NCBI RefSeq assembly: GCF_003853645.1 | Contig: NZ_QTPO01000017.1 | Coordinates: 62,001-126,000, forward strand | Origin: Burkholderia sp. Bp9143 | Lineage (GTDB): Bacteria > Pseudomonadota > Gammaproteobacteria > Burkholderiales > Burkholderiaceae | Length of the DNA: 64,000 bases | Direction of reading: 5' to 3' | Shown: one piece after another, positions 1 to 9,965 of the stretch | Layout: each line of letters opens with the position of its first letter | How positions within the stretch are numbered: position 1 is the first letter of the stretch | The notes under the pieces: model-generated | Told to the model about the DNA's origin: nothing | Databases searched by the model: none | The model's input: the letters and a program-made list of their open reading frames with translations, nothing else | Translations under genes and position numbers: made by a program

Positions 1-315
1 CTCGTGTACGACCGCTTCGTCGACGAACGGATCGCGCTCGCGGGCGGCTCGGCCGTCGCGATGCTCACGGCATTCATGCCGGAATGGCACACCGAATCGA
101 ACCGCTGGATCGATGCGGTGGTGAAGACCATGGCCGCCGAATCCGACGACAACCGCGCGCTGCTCGCCCGCTGGACCCGCGACTGGTCCGCACGGGCCGA
201 CGCGGCGCTCGCGCCGGTCGCCGCGCGCGCGCTGCAGGACGCCGGGCGGGCGGCGCTCGACGAAGTGCGCGAGCAGTTCCATGCGCGCGTCGCCAGGCTC
301 GGCATCGCGCTCTGA
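1..315 (+). CDS. dmpL: phenol hydroxylase P1 oxygenase component, C-terminal fragment
   Basis: This is the last 104 codons of the small (beta) oxygenase subunit of a multicomponent phenol hydroxylase. The frame is already open at base 1, so the true start lies left of the window. DmpL-type subunits form the hydroxylase dimer with the diiron subunit DmpN and carry no metal themselves. The assignment rests on the tail, which looks like the helical end of a P1 subunit (the segment ALAGGSAVAML and the stretch around FMPEWHTESNRW), and on position: dmpM, N, O, P follow in canonical order. The stop is 37 bases before the dmpM start. Confidence 0.88.
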   Translation, partial: LVYDRFVDERIALAGGSAVAMLTAFMPEWHTESNRWIDAVVKTMAAESDDNRALLARWTRDWSARADAALAPVAARALQDAGRAALDEVREQFHARVARLGIAL

Positions 316-352
316 CGACGGGCATCCACCCCACAACCCAAGGAAAGCCAGC

Positions 353-622
353 ATGTCCAACGTATTCATCGCCTTTCAGGCCAATGAGGACTCCAGACCG
401 ATCGTCGACGCGATCGTCGCCGACAACCCGCGCGCGGTGGTGGTCGAGTCGCCCGGGATGGTCAAGATCGACGCGCCGGACCGGCTGACGATCCGCCGCG
501 AAACGATCGAGGAACTGACCGGCACGCGTTTCGACCTGCAGCAGCTGCAGGTGAACCTGATCACGCTGTCCGGCCACATCGACGAGGACGACGACCAGTT
601 CACGCTGAGCTGGTCGCACTGA
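353..622 (+). CDS. dmpM: phenol hydroxylase P2, regulatory/effector protein DmpM
   Basis: An 89-residue cofactorless effector protein that binds the diiron hydroxylase and tunes its turnover. The start is the ATG after AAGGAAAG (MSNVFIAFQANED). Upstream in-frame codons would add a nonsense N-terminus overlapping dmpL. Length and the N-terminal 'VFIAFQ.NEDSRPIV' pattern match the MmoB/DmpM family. It lies between dmpL and dmpN in the expected operon order. Confidence 0.93.
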   Translation: MSNVFIAFQANEDSRPIVDAIVADNPRAVVVESPGMVKIDAPDRLTIRRETIEELTGTRFDLQQLQVNLITLSGHIDEDDDQFTLSWSH

Positions 623-660
623 ACGCCGCGCACCACGCACCGACAACACCGGAGACACGA

Positions 661-2211
661 ATGGACACGCCAACGCTCAAGAAAAAGCTCGGCCTGAAGG
701 ACCGCTACGCGGCGATGACGCGCGGCCTCGGCTGGGAGACGACCTATCAGCCGATGGACAAGGTTTTCCCGTACGACCGCTACGAGGGCATCAAGATCCA
801 CGACTGGGACAAGTGGGTCGACCCGTTCCGTCTGACGATGGACGCGTACTGGAAATACCAGGGCGAGAAGGAAAAGAAACTGTACGCCGTGATCGACGCG
901 TTCACGCAGAACAACGCGTTCCTCGGCGTGACCGACGCGCGCTACATCAATGCGCTGAAGCTGTTCATCCAGGGCGTGACGCCGCTCGAATATCTCGCGC
1001 ATCGCGGCTTCGCGCACGTCGGCCGACACTTCACCGGCGAGGGCGCACGCATCGCGTGCCAGATGCAGTCGATCGACGAGCTGCGGCACTACCAGACCGA
1101 AACGCACGCGATGTCGACGTACAACAAGTTCTTCAACGGCTTTCATCACTCGAACCACTGGTTCGACCGCGTGTGGTACCTGTCGGTGCCGAAGTCGTTC
1201 TTCGAGGATGCGTATTCGGCCGGCCCGTTCGAGTTCCTGACCGCGGTCAGCTTCTCGTTCGAATACGTGCTGACGAACCTGCTGTTCGTGCCGTTCATGT
1301 CGGGCGCCGCGTACAACGGCGACATGTCGACCGTCACGTTCGGCTTTTCCGCGCAGTCGGACGAGTCGCGCCACATGACGCTCGGCATCGAGTGCATCAA
1401 GTTCATGCTCGAGCAGGATCCGGACAACGTGCCGATCGTGCAGCGCTGGATCGACAAGTGGTTCTGGCGCGGCTACCGGCTGCTGACGCTGGTCGCGATG
1501 ATGATGGACTACATGCAGCCGAAGCGCGTGATGAGCTGGCGCGAATCGTGGGAGATGTACGCGGAGCAGAACGGCGGCGCGCTGTTCAAGGATCTCGCGC
1601 GCTATGGCATTCGCGAGCCGAAGGGCTGGCAGGATGCGTGCGAAGGCAAGGACCACATCAGTCACCAGGCATGGTCGACGTTCTACGGCTTCAACGCGGC
1701 GTCGGCGTTCCACACCTGGGTGCCGACCGAAGACGAGATGGCGTGGCTGTCCGCGAAGTATCCGGATTCGTTCGACCGCTACTACCGTCCGCGTTTCGAC
1801 TACTGGGGCGAGCAGGCAAAGGAAGGCAACCGCTTCTACATGAAGACGCTGCCGATGCTGTGCCAGACCTGCCAGATCCCGATGCTGTTCACCGAGCCCG
1901 GCAACCCGACGAAGATCGGCGCGCGCGAGTCGAACTATCTCGGCAACAAGTTCCATTTCTGCAGCGATCACTGCAAGGAAATCTTCGACCACGAGCCGCA
2001 GAAGTACGTGCAGGCGTGGCTGCCGGTGCACCAGATCTATCAGGGCAACTGCTTCCCGCCCGACGCGGACCCGACCGCGGAAGGCTTCGATCCGCTCGCC
2101 GCGGTGCTCGACTACTACGAAGTGCAGATGGGCCGCGACAACCTCGATTTCGAAGGCTCGGAAGACCAGAAGAACTTCGCGGCATGGCGCGGCCAGGCCA
2201 CGCGCAACTGA
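661..2211 (+). CDS. dmpN: phenol hydroxylase P3, diiron oxygenase large subunit
   Basis: Catalytic alpha subunit (516 aa) of the phenol hydroxylase, which converts phenol and methylphenols to catechols with O2 and NADH-derived electrons. All six carboxylate/histidine diiron ligands can be placed by motif and spacing: Glu110, Glu140 and His143 (IDELRH), then Glu201, Glu235 and His238 (SDESRH). These spacings (30, 3, 60, 34, 3) match those known for bacterial multicomponent monooxygenases. A C-terminal Cys-rich stretch (CQTCQIP and CSDHC) is also present, as in this family. Start is an ATG 38 bases after dmpM. Confidence 0.96.
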   Translation: MDTPTLKKKLGLKDRYAAMTRGLGWETTYQPMDKVFPYDRYEGIKIHDWDKWVDPFRLTMDAYWKYQGEKEKKLYAVIDAFTQNNAFLGVTDARYINALKLFIQGVTPLEYLAHRGFAHVGRHFTGEGARIACQMQSIDELRHYQTETHAMSTYNKFFNGFHHSNHWFDRVWYLSVPKSFFEDAYSAGPFEFLTAVSFSFEYVLTNLLFVPFMSGAAYNGDMSTVTFGFSAQSDESRHMTLGIECIKFMLEQDPDNVPIVQRWIDKWFWRGYRLLTLVAMMMDYMQPKRVMSWRESWEMYAEQNGGALFKDLARYGIREPKGWQDACEGKDHISHQAWSTFYGFNAASAFHTWVPTEDEMAWLSAKYPDSFDRYYRPRFDYWGEQAKEGNRFYMKTLPMLCQTCQIPMLFTEPGNPTKIGARESNYLGNKFHFCSDHCKEIFDHEPQKYVQAWLPVHQIYQGNCFPPDADPTAEGFDPLAAVLDYYEVQMGRDNLDFEGSEDQKNFAAWRGQATRN

Positions 2212-2291
2212 TCGATACGTAACCCATACGCAACCTTGAACGAGACCGGCGCATGCGCGAATCCGCAAACGCCGGCCGACAGGAGACAAGC

Positions 2292-2648
2292 ATGACCGTC
2301 ATCGCGCTCAAACCCTACGACTTTCCGATCAAGGACACGGTCGAGAAGTTTCCGGCGCCGCTGCTTTACGTGTGCTGGGAGGGCCACCTGATGTTCCCGG
2401 CGCCGTTCTGCCTGCCGCTGCCGCCCGACATGCCGTTCGGCGCGCTCGCGCGCGACGTGCTGCCGCCGATTTATGGCTATCACCCCGACTTCGCGAAGAT
2501 CGACTGGGATCGCGTCGAGTGGTTTCGCTCCGGCGAGCCGTGGACGCCGGATGCAGCGAAGAGCCTGGCCGACAACGGCCTCGGGCACAAGGACCTGATC
2601 AGCTTCCGCACGCCGGGCCTCGACGGCCTGGGCGGCGCGAGCTTCTGA
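2292..2648 (+). CDS. dmpO: phenol hydroxylase P4 subunit
   Basis: Small (118 aa) gamma subunit of the hydroxylase, needed for assembly of the (LNO)2 complex. The ATG at 2292 follows GGAGACAAGC and gives MTVIALKPYDF, typical of DmpO/PhhO/TomA4. The in-frame extension to 2253 is rejected because it has no family-like sequence. Conserved features seen are YVCWEGHLMFPAPFCLP and the C-terminal GLGHKDLISFRTP. Confidence 0.93.
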   Translation: MTVIALKPYDFPIKDTVEKFPAPLLYVCWEGHLMFPAPFCLPLPPDMPFGALARDVLPPIYGYHPDFAKIDWDRVEWFRSGEPWTPDAAKSLADNGLGHKDLISFRTPGLDGLGGASF

Positions 2649-2673
2649 CCGCCACGCGGACGAGCGAACCATC

Positions 2674-3738
2674 ATGAGCCACCAACTTACCATCGAGCCG
2701 CTGGGCGTCACGATCGAGGTCGAGGAAGGACAGACGATGCTCGATGCGGCGCTGCGCCAGGGCATCTACATCCCGCACGCGTGCTGCCACGGCCTGTGCG
2801 GCACCTGCAAGGTCGCCGTGCTCGACGGCGAGACCGATCTCGGCGACGCGAATCCGTTCGCGCTGATGGATTTCGAGCGCGAGGAAGGCAAGGCGCTCGC
2901 GTGCTGCGCCACGCTGCAGGCCGACACCGTGATCGAGGCCGACGTCGACGAGGAGCCGGACGCGGAGATCATCCCGGTCAAGGACTTCGCGGCCGACGTG
3001 GTGCGCATCGAGCAGCTGACGCCGACCATCAAGTCGATCCGCCTGAAGCTGTCGCAGCCGATCCATTTCCAGGCGGGCCAGTACGTGCAGCTCGAGATTC
3101 CCGGCCTCGGGCAGAGCCGCGCGTTCTCTATCGCGAATGCGCCGGCCGACGTCGCGGCCACCGGCGAGATCGAGCTGAACGTGCGTCAGGTGCCGGGCGG
3201 GCTCGGCACCGGCTACCTGCACGAGCAGCTGGCGACGGGCGACCGCGTGCGCCTGTCGGGCCCGTACGGCCGCTTCTTCGTGCGCCGCTCGGCCGCGCGG
3301 CCGATGATCTTCATGGCCGGCGGGTCGGGCCTGTCGAGCCCGCGCTCGATGATCGCGGACCTGCTCGCGAGCGGCGTCACCGCGCCGATCACGCTGGTCT
3401 ACGGGCAACGCAACGCGAAGGAACTCTATTACCACGACGAGTTTCGCGCGCTCGCCGAATGCCATCCCAACTTCACGTACGTGCCGGCGCTGTCCGAAGG
3501 TGCGGCCGACGCGGGCGACGGCGTCGCGCAGGGGTTCGTGCACGACGTTGCGAAGGCGCATTTCGACGGCGATTTCTCGGGGCACCAGGCGTACCTGTGC
3601 GGACCGCCGGCGATGATCGACGCCTGCATCACGACCCTGATGCAGGGCCGCCTGTTCGAGCGCGACATCTACCACGAGAAGTTCATCTCGGCGGCCGACG
3701 CGCAACAGACGCGCAGCCCGCTGTTCCGGCGGGTGTGA
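2674..3738 (+). CDS. dmpP: phenol hydroxylase P5, NADH:ferredoxin-type reductase
   Basis: Electron-transfer component (354 aa) that passes electrons from NADH via FAD and a [2Fe-2S] centre to the diiron subunit. Domain order is as expected. An N-terminal plant-type ferredoxin has Cys37, Cys42 and Cys45 (CHGLCGTC) and a fourth Cys near 77. An FAD domain has RAFS at 149-152, and an NAD domain has GGSGLS near 216. Its stop is one base before dmpQ, so the two are probably translationally coupled. Confidence 0.95.
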   Translation: MSHQLTIEPLGVTIEVEEGQTMLDAALRQGIYIPHACCHGLCGTCKVAVLDGETDLGDANPFALMDFEREEGKALACCATLQADTVIEADVDEEPDAEIIPVKDFAADVVRIEQLTPTIKSIRLKLSQPIHFQAGQYVQLEIPGLGQSRAFSIANAPADVAATGEIELNVRQVPGGLGTGYLHEQLATGDRVRLSGPYGRFFVRRSAARPMIFMAGGSGLSSPRSMIADLLASGVTAPITLVYGQRNAKELYYHDEFRALAECHPNFTYVPALSEGAADAGDGVAQGFVHDVAKAHFDGDFSGHQAYLCGPPAMIDACITTLMQGRLFERDIYHEKFISAADAQQTRSPLFRRV

Positions 3739-3739
3739 C

Positions 3740-4096
3740 ATGGACGCGGGCCGCGTATGCGGGACGGTCAGGATCGCGCAGACCGACGAGCGCTATGCGT
3801 GCGTGTCCGGCGAGTCGTTGCTGGCCGGCATGGCGAAACTCGGCCGGCGCGGCATTCCGGTCGGGTGCCTGAACGGCGGGTGCGGCGTGTGCAAGGTGCG
3901 CGTGCTGCGCGGTTCGGTGCACAAGCTCGGGCCGGTCAGCCGCGCACACGTCAGCGCCGAAGAAGAGCACGACGGCTATGCGCTCGCGTGCCGCGTGGTG
4001 CCGGACGGCGACGTCGAACTCGAAGTGGCCGGCCAGCTGAAAAAACCGTTCTTCTGCGGCGCGGCCTGTGCCGGCGCGCCGGCGATCAACAAGTAA
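3740..4096 (+). CDS. dmpQ: chloroplast-type ferredoxin that reactivates catechol 2,3-dioxygenase
   Basis: A 118-residue [2Fe-2S] ferredoxin with Cys43, Cys48, Cys51 ([10 protein letters not shown]) and Cys84 (ALACR). XylT/DmpQ proteins re-reduce the active-site iron of catechol 2,3-dioxygenase after inactivation by substituted catechols. The call follows from the cysteine spacing and from its place directly upstream of dmpB, its known partner. Only one base separates it from the dmpP stop. Confidence 0.9.
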   Translation: MDAGRVCGTVRIAQTDERYACVSGESLLAGMAKLGRRGIPVGCLNGGCGVCKVRVLRGSVHKLGPVSRAHVSAEEEHDGYALACRVVPDGDVELEVAGQLKKPFFCGAACAGAPAINK

Positions 4097-4113
4097 CCAG
4101 GAGGAGACTCACC

Positions 4114-5058
4114 ATGGGTGTGATGCGTATTGGTCATGTCAATCTGAAGGTGATGGACATGGAAGCGGCGTTGCGTCACTACGTACGCGTACTCGGATTG
4201 CAGGAGACGATGCGCGACGGGGCCGGCAACGTCTACCTGAAATGCTGGGACGAATGGGACAAGTATTCGCTGATCCTGTCGCCGTCCGACCAGGCGGGGC
4301 TCAAGCATGCCGCCTACAAGGTCGAGCATGACGCCGACCTGGACGCGCTGCAGCAGCGCATCGAAGCGTATGGCATCGCGACCGAGATGCTGCCGGAAGG
4401 CGCGCTGCCGGGCGTGGGCCGCCAGTTGCGGTTCCTGCTGCCGAGCGGGCACGAGCTGCGGCTGTTCGCGAAGAAGGAGCTGGTGGGCACCGCGGTCGGC
4501 TCGCTGAACCCCGATCCCTGGCCCGACGACGTTCCGGGCTCGGCCGTGCACTGGCTCGATCACTGCCTGCTGATGTGCGAGTTGAACCCCGAGGCGGGCG
4601 TGAACCGCGTCGAGGAGAACACGCGCTTCATGGCCGAGTGTCTCGACTTCCATCTGGCGGAGCAGGTGATGGTCGGCCCGGGCAACACGATCCAGGCCGC
4701 GACGTGGATGTTCCGCAGCACGACGCCGCACGACATCGCGTTCGTCGGCGGTCCGAGCAACGGCCTGCATCACATCGCGTTCTTCCTCGACGACTGGGCC
4801 GACGTGCTGAAGTCGGCCGACGTGATGGCGAAGAACAAGGTGAAGATCGACGTCGCGCCGACGCGCCACGGGATCACGCGCGGCACCACGATCTATTTCT
4901 TCGATCCGAGCGGCAACCGCAACGAGACCTTCGCGGGGCTCGGCTACCTCGCGCAACCCGATCGCCCGGTCACGACGTGGACCGAGGAGGAACTCGGGCG
5001 CGGGATCTTCTTCCACTCCGGCGAGCTGAACGAAGCGTTCACGACCGTCTACACCTGA
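4114..5058 (+). CDS. dmpB: catechol 2,3-dioxygenase (extradiol, Fe(II))
   Basis: Opens catechol between C2 and C3 to give 2-hydroxymuconic semialdehyde. The 314-residue protein has two vicinal-oxygen-chelate halves. The Fe(II) ligands are placed at His150 (LDHC), His219 or His220 (GLHHIAFF) and Glu271 (NETF), matching His153/His214/Glu265 of XylE. The start is the ATG behind a strong GGAGGAG. An in-frame ATG nine bases later is the alternative. The open frame extends far upstream into dmpQ, but that part is out of frame with dmpQ and not coding. Confidence 0.96.
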   Translation: MGVMRIGHVNLKVMDMEAALRHYVRVLGLQETMRDGAGNVYLKCWDEWDKYSLILSPSDQAGLKHAAYKVEHDADLDALQQRIEAYGIATEMLPEGALPGVGRQLRFLLPSGHELRLFAKKELVGTAVGSLNPDPWPDDVPGSAVHWLDHCLLMCELNPEAGVNRVEENTRFMAECLDFHLAEQVMVGPGNTIQAATWMFRSTTPHDIAFVGGPSNGLHHIAFFLDDWADVLKSADVMAKNKVKIDVAPTRHGITRGTTIYFFDPSGNRNETFAGLGYLAQPDRPVTTWTEEELGRGIFFHSGELNEAFTTVYT

Positions 5059-5079
5059 GCCGCGAAGGAGCCCCGCGTC

Positions 5080-5529
5080 ATGAACCGAAACGATACGACC
5101 CGCAGCGTCGACGTGCGCACGATCGACTGGCCCGCCGCGTCTCGCGCGGCGCAGGCGGCGGCCGAGGCCGCCGAGCGGCTCGGCGTGCGTGTGAACGTCG
5201 CGGTCGTCGATGCGGCCGGGCTGCTCGCGGCATTCGTGCGCATGCCCGGCGCGCCGCTGCATTCGATCGACATCGCGATCGACAAGGCGTACACGGCCGC
5301 GAGCTTCGGCCTGCCGACCGGCGCGTGGCACGACGCGCTGGCGTCGCACTCGGATGCGGTGCGGCAGGGCCTCGTGCTGCGGCCGCGCTTCGTCGCGTTC
5401 GGCGGCGGTCTGCCGATCGTCGACGACGGTGCATTGATCGGCGGCATCGGCGTGTCGGGCGGCAGCGAGACGCAGGACGAGCAATGCGCGCACGCGGGCC
5501 TCGACGCGGCCGGTTTCGGCGGGCCATGA
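5080..5529 (+). CDS. GlcG/HbpS-family (DUF336) protein in the phenol operon
   Basis: A 149-residue protein of the GlcG/HbpS fold. The family pattern is visible: NVAVVDAAG, SIDIAIDKAYTA, and the Gly-rich end FGGGLPI..GALIGGIGVSGGS. Relatives bind heme or small ligands, and several catabolic operons carry one of unknown role. It sits between dmpB and dmpC, where the classic Pseudomonas CF600 operon has nothing. A protective or accessory role for the dioxygenase is possible but inferred. RBS AAGGAG precedes the ATG. Confidence 0.85.
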   Translation: MNRNDTTRSVDVRTIDWPAASRAAQAAAEAAERLGVRVNVAVVDAAGLLAAFVRMPGAPLHSIDIAIDKAYTAASFGLPTGAWHDALASHSDAVRQGLVLRPRFVAFGGGLPIVDDGALIGGIGVSGGSETQDEQCAHAGLDAAGFGGP

Positions 5530-5596
5530 CGCACGGCACGCGAACGCGCTTCACGAACCCACGGATCACGGATTCACGACTATCGGCACACACATC

Positions 5597-7108
5597 ATGT
5601 ATGACACCGAACCCATCGCCGCGACACGCGGCCCCACCGGCGGGCAGCCGGAACCGCGGCTCGTCCGCAATTTCATCGACGGCGACTATCGCGCGGGCGA
5701 ACGCTGGTTCGACAAGCGCTCGCCGCTCGACAACGCGGTGATCGCACGCGTGGCCGAAGCGAGCCGCGCCGACGTCGACGCGGCGGTGCAGGCCGCACGC
5801 GCGGCACTGGCCGGGCCGTGGGGCGGCCTGACGGTCGCGCAGCGCGTCGATCTGCTGTACGCGGTCGCCGACGGCATCACGCGCCGCTTCGACGATTTCC
5901 TCGAAGCGGAAGTCGCCGACACCGGCAAGCCGGTGAGCCTCGCGAGCCATATCGACATCCCGCGCGGCGCGGCGAACTTCAAGGTGTTCGCCGACGTCGT
6001 GAAGAACGTGCCCGGCGAAACCTTCGAAATGGCGACGCCGGACGGCGCGGGCGCGCTCAACTACGCGATCCGCCGGCCGGTCGGCGTGGTCGGCGTGATC
6101 TGCCCGTGGAACCTGCCGCTGCTGCTGATGACGTGGAAGGTGGGGCCTGCGCTCGCGTGCGGCAACACGGTGGTCGTGAAGCCGTCCGAGGAAACGCCGC
6201 AAACGGCCGCGCTGCTCGGCGAGGTGATGAACGCGGCTGGCGTGCCGCGCGGCGTCTACAACGTCGTGCACGGCTTCGGGCCCGACTCGGCTGGCGAATT
6301 CCTGACGACCCATCCGGGCGTGAACGCGATCACGTTCACCGGCGAGACGCGCACCGGCGCGGCGATCATGAAGGCCGCGGCCGACGGCGCGCGGCCCGTC
6401 AGCCTCGAGATGGGCGGCAAGAACGCGGCGATCGTGTTCGCGGACTGCGATTTCGACGCGGCCGTCGAAGGCACGCTGCGCTCGTGCTTCGCGAACGCGG
6501 GGCAGGTGTGCCTCGGCACCGAGCGCGTCTATGTCGAGCGTCCGCTGTTCGAGCGCTTCGTCGCCGCGCTGAAGGCCGGCGCCGAGCGGTTGCAGCCGGG
6601 CCGGCCGGAAGCGGACACGACCGGCCTCGGCCCGCTGATCAGCCAGGAGCACCGCGGCAAGGTGCTGTCGTACTACCGCAAGGCGGCCGAACTCGGCGCG
6701 ACGGTCGTGACGGGCGGCGGCGTGCCCGACATGCCGGCCGACCTGCGCGATGGCGCTTGGGTGCAGCCGACGATCTGGACCGGCCTCGGCGACGATTCGC
6801 CGATCGCGCGCGACGAGATCTTCGGGCCGTGCACGCTCGTGATGCCGTTCGATTCCGAAGCCGAGGTGATCGGCCGCGCGAACGCGAATGCGTACGGGCT
6901 GTCGACCGCGATCTGGACCACCAACCTGTCGCGTGCGCATCGCGTCGCCGCGTCGATCGACGTCGGCATCGCGTGGGTCAACGCGTGGTTCCTGCGCGAC
7001 CTGCGCACCGCGTTCGGCGGCGCGAAGCAATCGGGCATCGGCCGCGAAGGCGGCGTGCATTCGCTCGAGTTCTACACGGAGCTGCGCAACGTCTGCATCA
7101 AGCTCTGA
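5597..7108 (+). CDS. dmpC: 2-hydroxymuconic semialdehyde dehydrogenase
   Basis: NAD-dependent aldehyde dehydrogenase (503 aa) that oxidises 2-hydroxymuconic semialdehyde to 4-oxalocrotonate, the entry to the dehydrogenative branch. The catalytic Cys305 (NAGQVCLGTERVYVE) and general-base Glu271 (LEMGGKN) are both present, and the C-terminus LEFYTELRNVCIKL is typical of DmpC/XylG. The first ATG (MYDTEPIAA) has no clear Shine-Dalgarno. The upstream 67-base gap from the GlcG-like gene holds no other signal. Confidence 0.95.
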   Translation: MYDTEPIAATRGPTGGQPEPRLVRNFIDGDYRAGERWFDKRSPLDNAVIARVAEASRADVDAAVQAARAALAGPWGGLTVAQRVDLLYAVADGITRRFDDFLEAEVADTGKPVSLASHIDIPRGAANFKVFADVVKNVPGETFEMATPDGAGALNYAIRRPVGVVGVICPWNLPLLLMTWKVGPALACGNTVVVKPSEETPQTAALLGEVMNAAGVPRGVYNVVHGFGPDSAGEFLTTHPGVNAITFTGETRTGAAIMKAAADGARPVSLEMGGKNAAIVFADCDFDAAVEGTLRSCFANAGQVCLGTERVYVERPLFERFVAALKAGAERLQPGRPEADTTGLGPLISQEHRGKVLSYYRKAAELGATVVTGGGVPDMPADLRDGAWVQPTIWTGLGDDSPIARDEIFGPCTLVMPFDSEAEVIGRANANAYGLSTAIWTTNLSRAHRVAASIDVGIAWVNAWFLRDLRTAFGGAKQSGIGREGGVHSLEFYTELRNVCIKL

Positions 7109-7137
7109 TCCCCTTTTCTACTGACTGGACGATTCAT

Positions 7138-7920
7138 ATGGACTCCACGTTGATCACCACGCTGGGCGATCGGCTGTACGACGCGATGACGTCGCGTACG
7201 CCCGTCGCGCCGCTGACGTCGCAGCACGAGGACCTGTCGGTCGACGACGCGTACCGGATCCAGCAGCGCTTCGTGCAGCGCCGGCTGGACGCGGGCGAGA
7301 CCGTCATCGGCAAGAAGATCGGCGTCACGTCGAAGGCGGTGATGGACATGCTCGGCGTCTACCAGCCCGATTTCGGCTACCTGCTGTCGGGCATGGTGTA
7401 CGGCGAAGGCGAATGCATCGCGCTCGACACGCTGATCCAGCCGAAGGCCGAAGGCGAGATCGCGTTCGTGCTGAAGCGCGACCTGCTCGGCCCCGGCGTG
7501 ACGAACGCGATGGTGCTGGCCGCGACCGAATGCGTGATGCCGTGCTTCGAGATCGTCGATTCGCGGATCCGCGACTGGAAGATCCGCATCGGCGACACGG
7601 TGGCCGACAACGCGTCGTGCGGCGTGTTCGTGCTCGGCGACCGCGCGGTGAGCACGCGCAGTGTCGACCTGTCGACCTGCGGGATGGTGCTCGAGAAGAA
7701 CGGCGACGTGATCGGCACGGGCGCTGGCGCGGCCGCGCTCGGCTCGCCGGTGAACGCGGTCGCGTGGCTCGCCAACACGCTCGGCCGCCTCGGCATTCCG
7801 CTGAAGGCCGGCGAAGTGATCCTGTCCGGTGCGCTCGCCGCGATGGCGCCGGTCGGGCGCGGCGACAACTTCCGCGTGTCGATCGGCGGGATCGGCGCGT
7901 GTTCGGTGCGGTTCGCGTGA
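7138..7920 (+). CDS. dmpE: 2-hydroxypent-2,4-dienoate (2-keto-4-pentenoate) hydratase
   Basis: Hydrates 2-hydroxypenta-2,4-dienoate to 4-hydroxy-2-oxovalerate, with a divalent metal. The 260-residue protein shows the fumarylacetoacetase-like hydratase pattern: [33 protein letters not shown] and VLSG-type ends. It is a paralogue of dmpH further down; both share the LEKNG and ADN motifs. The start chosen is the ATG at 7138. The same frame is open far upstream, but that stretch is antiphase to dmpC. Confidence 0.94.
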   Translation: MDSTLITTLGDRLYDAMTSRTPVAPLTSQHEDLSVDDAYRIQQRFVQRRLDAGETVIGKKIGVTSKAVMDMLGVYQPDFGYLLSGMVYGEGECIALDTLIQPKAEGEIAFVLKRDLLGPGVTNAMVLAATECVMPCFEIVDSRIRDWKIRIGDTVADNASCGVFVLGDRAVSTRSVDLSTCGMVLEKNGDVIGTGAGAAALGSPVNAVAWLANTLGRLGIPLKAGEVILSGALAAMAPVGRGDNFRVSIGGIGACSVRFA

Positions 7921-7961
7921 GCACCGCCCGTTCCCCTTTCCACGCAAACGAGGATTTCCCC

Positions 7962-8882
7962 ATGACCCGAAAGATCCGTTGTGCGCTGATCGGTCCCGGC
8001 AACATCGGCACCGACCTGCTCGCCAAACTGATGCGCAGCCCCGTGCTCGAACCCGTGTGGATGGTCGGCATCGATCCCGATTCCGACGGCCTGAAGCGCG
8101 CGCGCGAACTCGGCCTCAAGACGACCGCGGACGGCGTCGAAGGCCTGCTGCCGCACGTGCGGGCGGACGGCGTGCAGATCGCGTTCGACGCGACGAGCGC
8201 ATACGTCCATGCGGAGAACAGCCGCAAGCTCAACGCGCTCGGCGTGCTGATGATCGACCTGACGCCAGCCGCGATCGGTCCGTACTGCGTGCCGCCGGTG
8301 AACCTGAAGGACCACATCGGCTCAGGCGAGATGAACGTCAACATGGTCACCTGCGGCGGCCAGGCGACGATCCCGATGGTGCGCGCGATCTCGCGCGTGC
8401 AGCCGGTTGCATACGGCGAGATCGTCGCGACCGTGTCGTCGCGCTCGGTCGGCCCCGGCACGCGCAAGAACATCGACGAGTTCACGCGCACGACGGCCGC
8501 GGCGGTTGCGCAGGTCGGTGGCGCGAAAGAGGGCAAGGCGATCATCGTGATCAACCCGGCCGACCCGCCGCTGATCATGCGCGACACCGTGCACTGCCTG
8601 ACGGAAAGCGCGCCGGACGAGGTGCGCATCGTCGAATCGGTACACGCGATGATCGCCGACGTGCAGCGCTACGTACCCGGCTACCGGCTCGTCAACGGGC
8701 CGGTGTTCGACGGCAACCGCGTGTCGGTCTATCTCGAGGTCGAAGGCCTCGGCGACTACCTGCCGAAGTACGCGGGCAACCTCGACATCATGACGGCCGC
8801 CGCCGCGCGCACCGCCGAGATGTTCGCCGAGGAACTGCTGGCCGGCCGCCTCACGCTGGCGTCGACCGCGCAGGCGGCCTGA
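7962..8882 (+). CDS. dmpF: acetaldehyde dehydrogenase (acylating)
   Basis: Converts acetaldehyde, NAD and CoA to acetyl-CoA at the end of the meta pathway. In the known enzymes the acetaldehyde is channelled from the aldolase DmpG, encoded next. In 306 aa it has the nucleotide-binding GPGNIG at the N-terminus and the catalytic Cys131 in NMVTCGGQA (Cys132 in DmpF). Gene order F then G is as in known operons and the two proteins form a bifunctional complex. RBS is GAGGA upstream of the ATG. Confidence 0.95.
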   Translation: MTRKIRCALIGPGNIGTDLLAKLMRSPVLEPVWMVGIDPDSDGLKRARELGLKTTADGVEGLLPHVRADGVQIAFDATSAYVHAENSRKLNALGVLMIDLTPAAIGPYCVPPVNLKDHIGSGEMNVNMVTCGGQATIPMVRAISRVQPVAYGEIVATVSSRSVGPGTRKNIDEFTRTTAAAVAQVGGAKEGKAIIVINPADPPLIMRDTVHCLTESAPDEVRIVESVHAMIADVQRYVPGYRLVNGPVFDGNRVSVYLEVEGLGDYLPKYAGNLDIMTAAAARTAEMFAEELLAGRLTLASTAQAA

Positions 8883-8918
8883 CGCGACTCCCCCGACCGG
8901 ACGAACAAAGGAACGGCA

Positions 8919-9965
8919 ATGAATCTCAAAGGCAAACGAATCACCGTCCACGACATGACGCTGCGTGACGGCATGCACCCGAAGCGTCACCAGATGACGC
9001 TCGACCAGATGCGCTCGATCGCGAGCGGGCTCGACGCGGCCGGCGTGCCGCTGATCGAGGTCACGCACGGCGACGGGCTCGGCGGCTCGTCGGTCAACTA
9101 CGGCTTTCCCGCGCATCCCGACGCGGAATACCTCGGCGCGGTGATCCCGCTGCTGAAGCGCGCGAAGGTGTCGGCGCTGCTGCTGCCGGGCATCGGCACC
9201 GTCGATCACCTGAAGGAAGCGCACGCGCTCGGCGTGCATACGATCCGCGTCGCGACTCACTGTACCGAGGCGGATGTCTCGGAACAGCACATCGCGATGG
9301 CGCGCAAGCTCGACATGGATACCGTCGGCTTCCTGATGATGAGCCACATGAACAGCCCGGAAGGACTGGTGCAGCAGGCGAAGCTGATGGAGTCGTACGG
9401 CGCGAACTGCATCTACATCACCGATTCCGCGGGCTACATGCTGCCCGACGACGTGAAGGCGCGCCTGGGCGCGGTGCGCGACGCGCTGCGGCCTGAAACG
9501 GAACTGGGCTTCCACGGCCACCACAACCTGGCGATGGGCGTCGCGAATTCGATCGCCGCGATCGAGGCCGGCGCGAACCGGATCGACGGCGCGGCGGCCG
9601 GGCTCGGCGCCGGCGCGGGCAACACGCCGCTCGAAGTGTTCGTCGCCGTTTGCGAGCGGATGGGCATCGAGACCGGTGTCGACGTGTGGAAGATCCAGGA
9701 CGTTGCCGAGGATCTCGTCGTGCCGATGATGGACTTCCCGATCCGCATCGACCGTGACGCGCTGACGCTCGGCTATGCGGGCGTCTACGGCTCGTTCCTG
9801 CTGTTCGCGAAGCGGGCCGGCGAAAAGTACGGGATTCCGGCGCGCGACATCCTCGTCGAGCTGGGCCGGCGCGGGATGGTCGGCGGGCAGGAGGACATGA
9901 TCGAGGACACCGCGCTGACGCTCGCGAAGGCGCGCGCGGCGCAAGCGAAGCGGGAGGCCGCATGA
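8919..9965 (+). CDS. dmpG: 4-hydroxy-2-oxovalerate aldolase
   Basis: Splits 4-hydroxy-2-oxovalerate to pyruvate and acetaldehyde. This is a class II, metal-dependent TIM barrel of 348 aa. The N-terminal [13 protein letters not shown] contains the conserved Arg16, Asp17 and His20, and the metal-binding GFHGHHN is present. The last four bases (ATGA) overlap the start of dmpH, which indicates translational coupling. Confidence 0.95.
   Translation: MNLKGKRITVHDMTLRDGMHPKRHQMTLDQMRSIASGLDAAGVPLIEVTHGDGLGGSSVNYGFPAHPDAEYLGAVIPLLKRAKVSALLLPGIGTVDHLKEAHALGVHTIRVATHCTEADVSEQHIAMARKLDMDTVGFLMMSHMNSPEGLVQQAKLMESYGANCIYITDSAGYMLPDDVKARLGAVRDALRPETELGFHGHHNLAMGVANSIAAIEAGANRIDGAAAGLGAGAGNTPLEVFVAVCERMGIETGVDVWKIQDVAEDLVVPMMDFPIRIDRDALTLGYAGVYGSFLLFAKRAGEKYGIPARDILVELGRRGMVGGQEDMIEDTALTLAKARAAQAKREAA

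Noticed and set aside
376..2289. Long minus-strand open frame (637 codons) opposite dmpM/dmpN
   Set aside because: Antisense to well-supported genes; its Arg/Ala/Val/His-rich translation is typical of GC-skewed shadow frames.
5078..7060. Minus-strand open frame of 660 codons across dmpC
   Set aside because: Shadow of dmpC and the GlcG-like gene.
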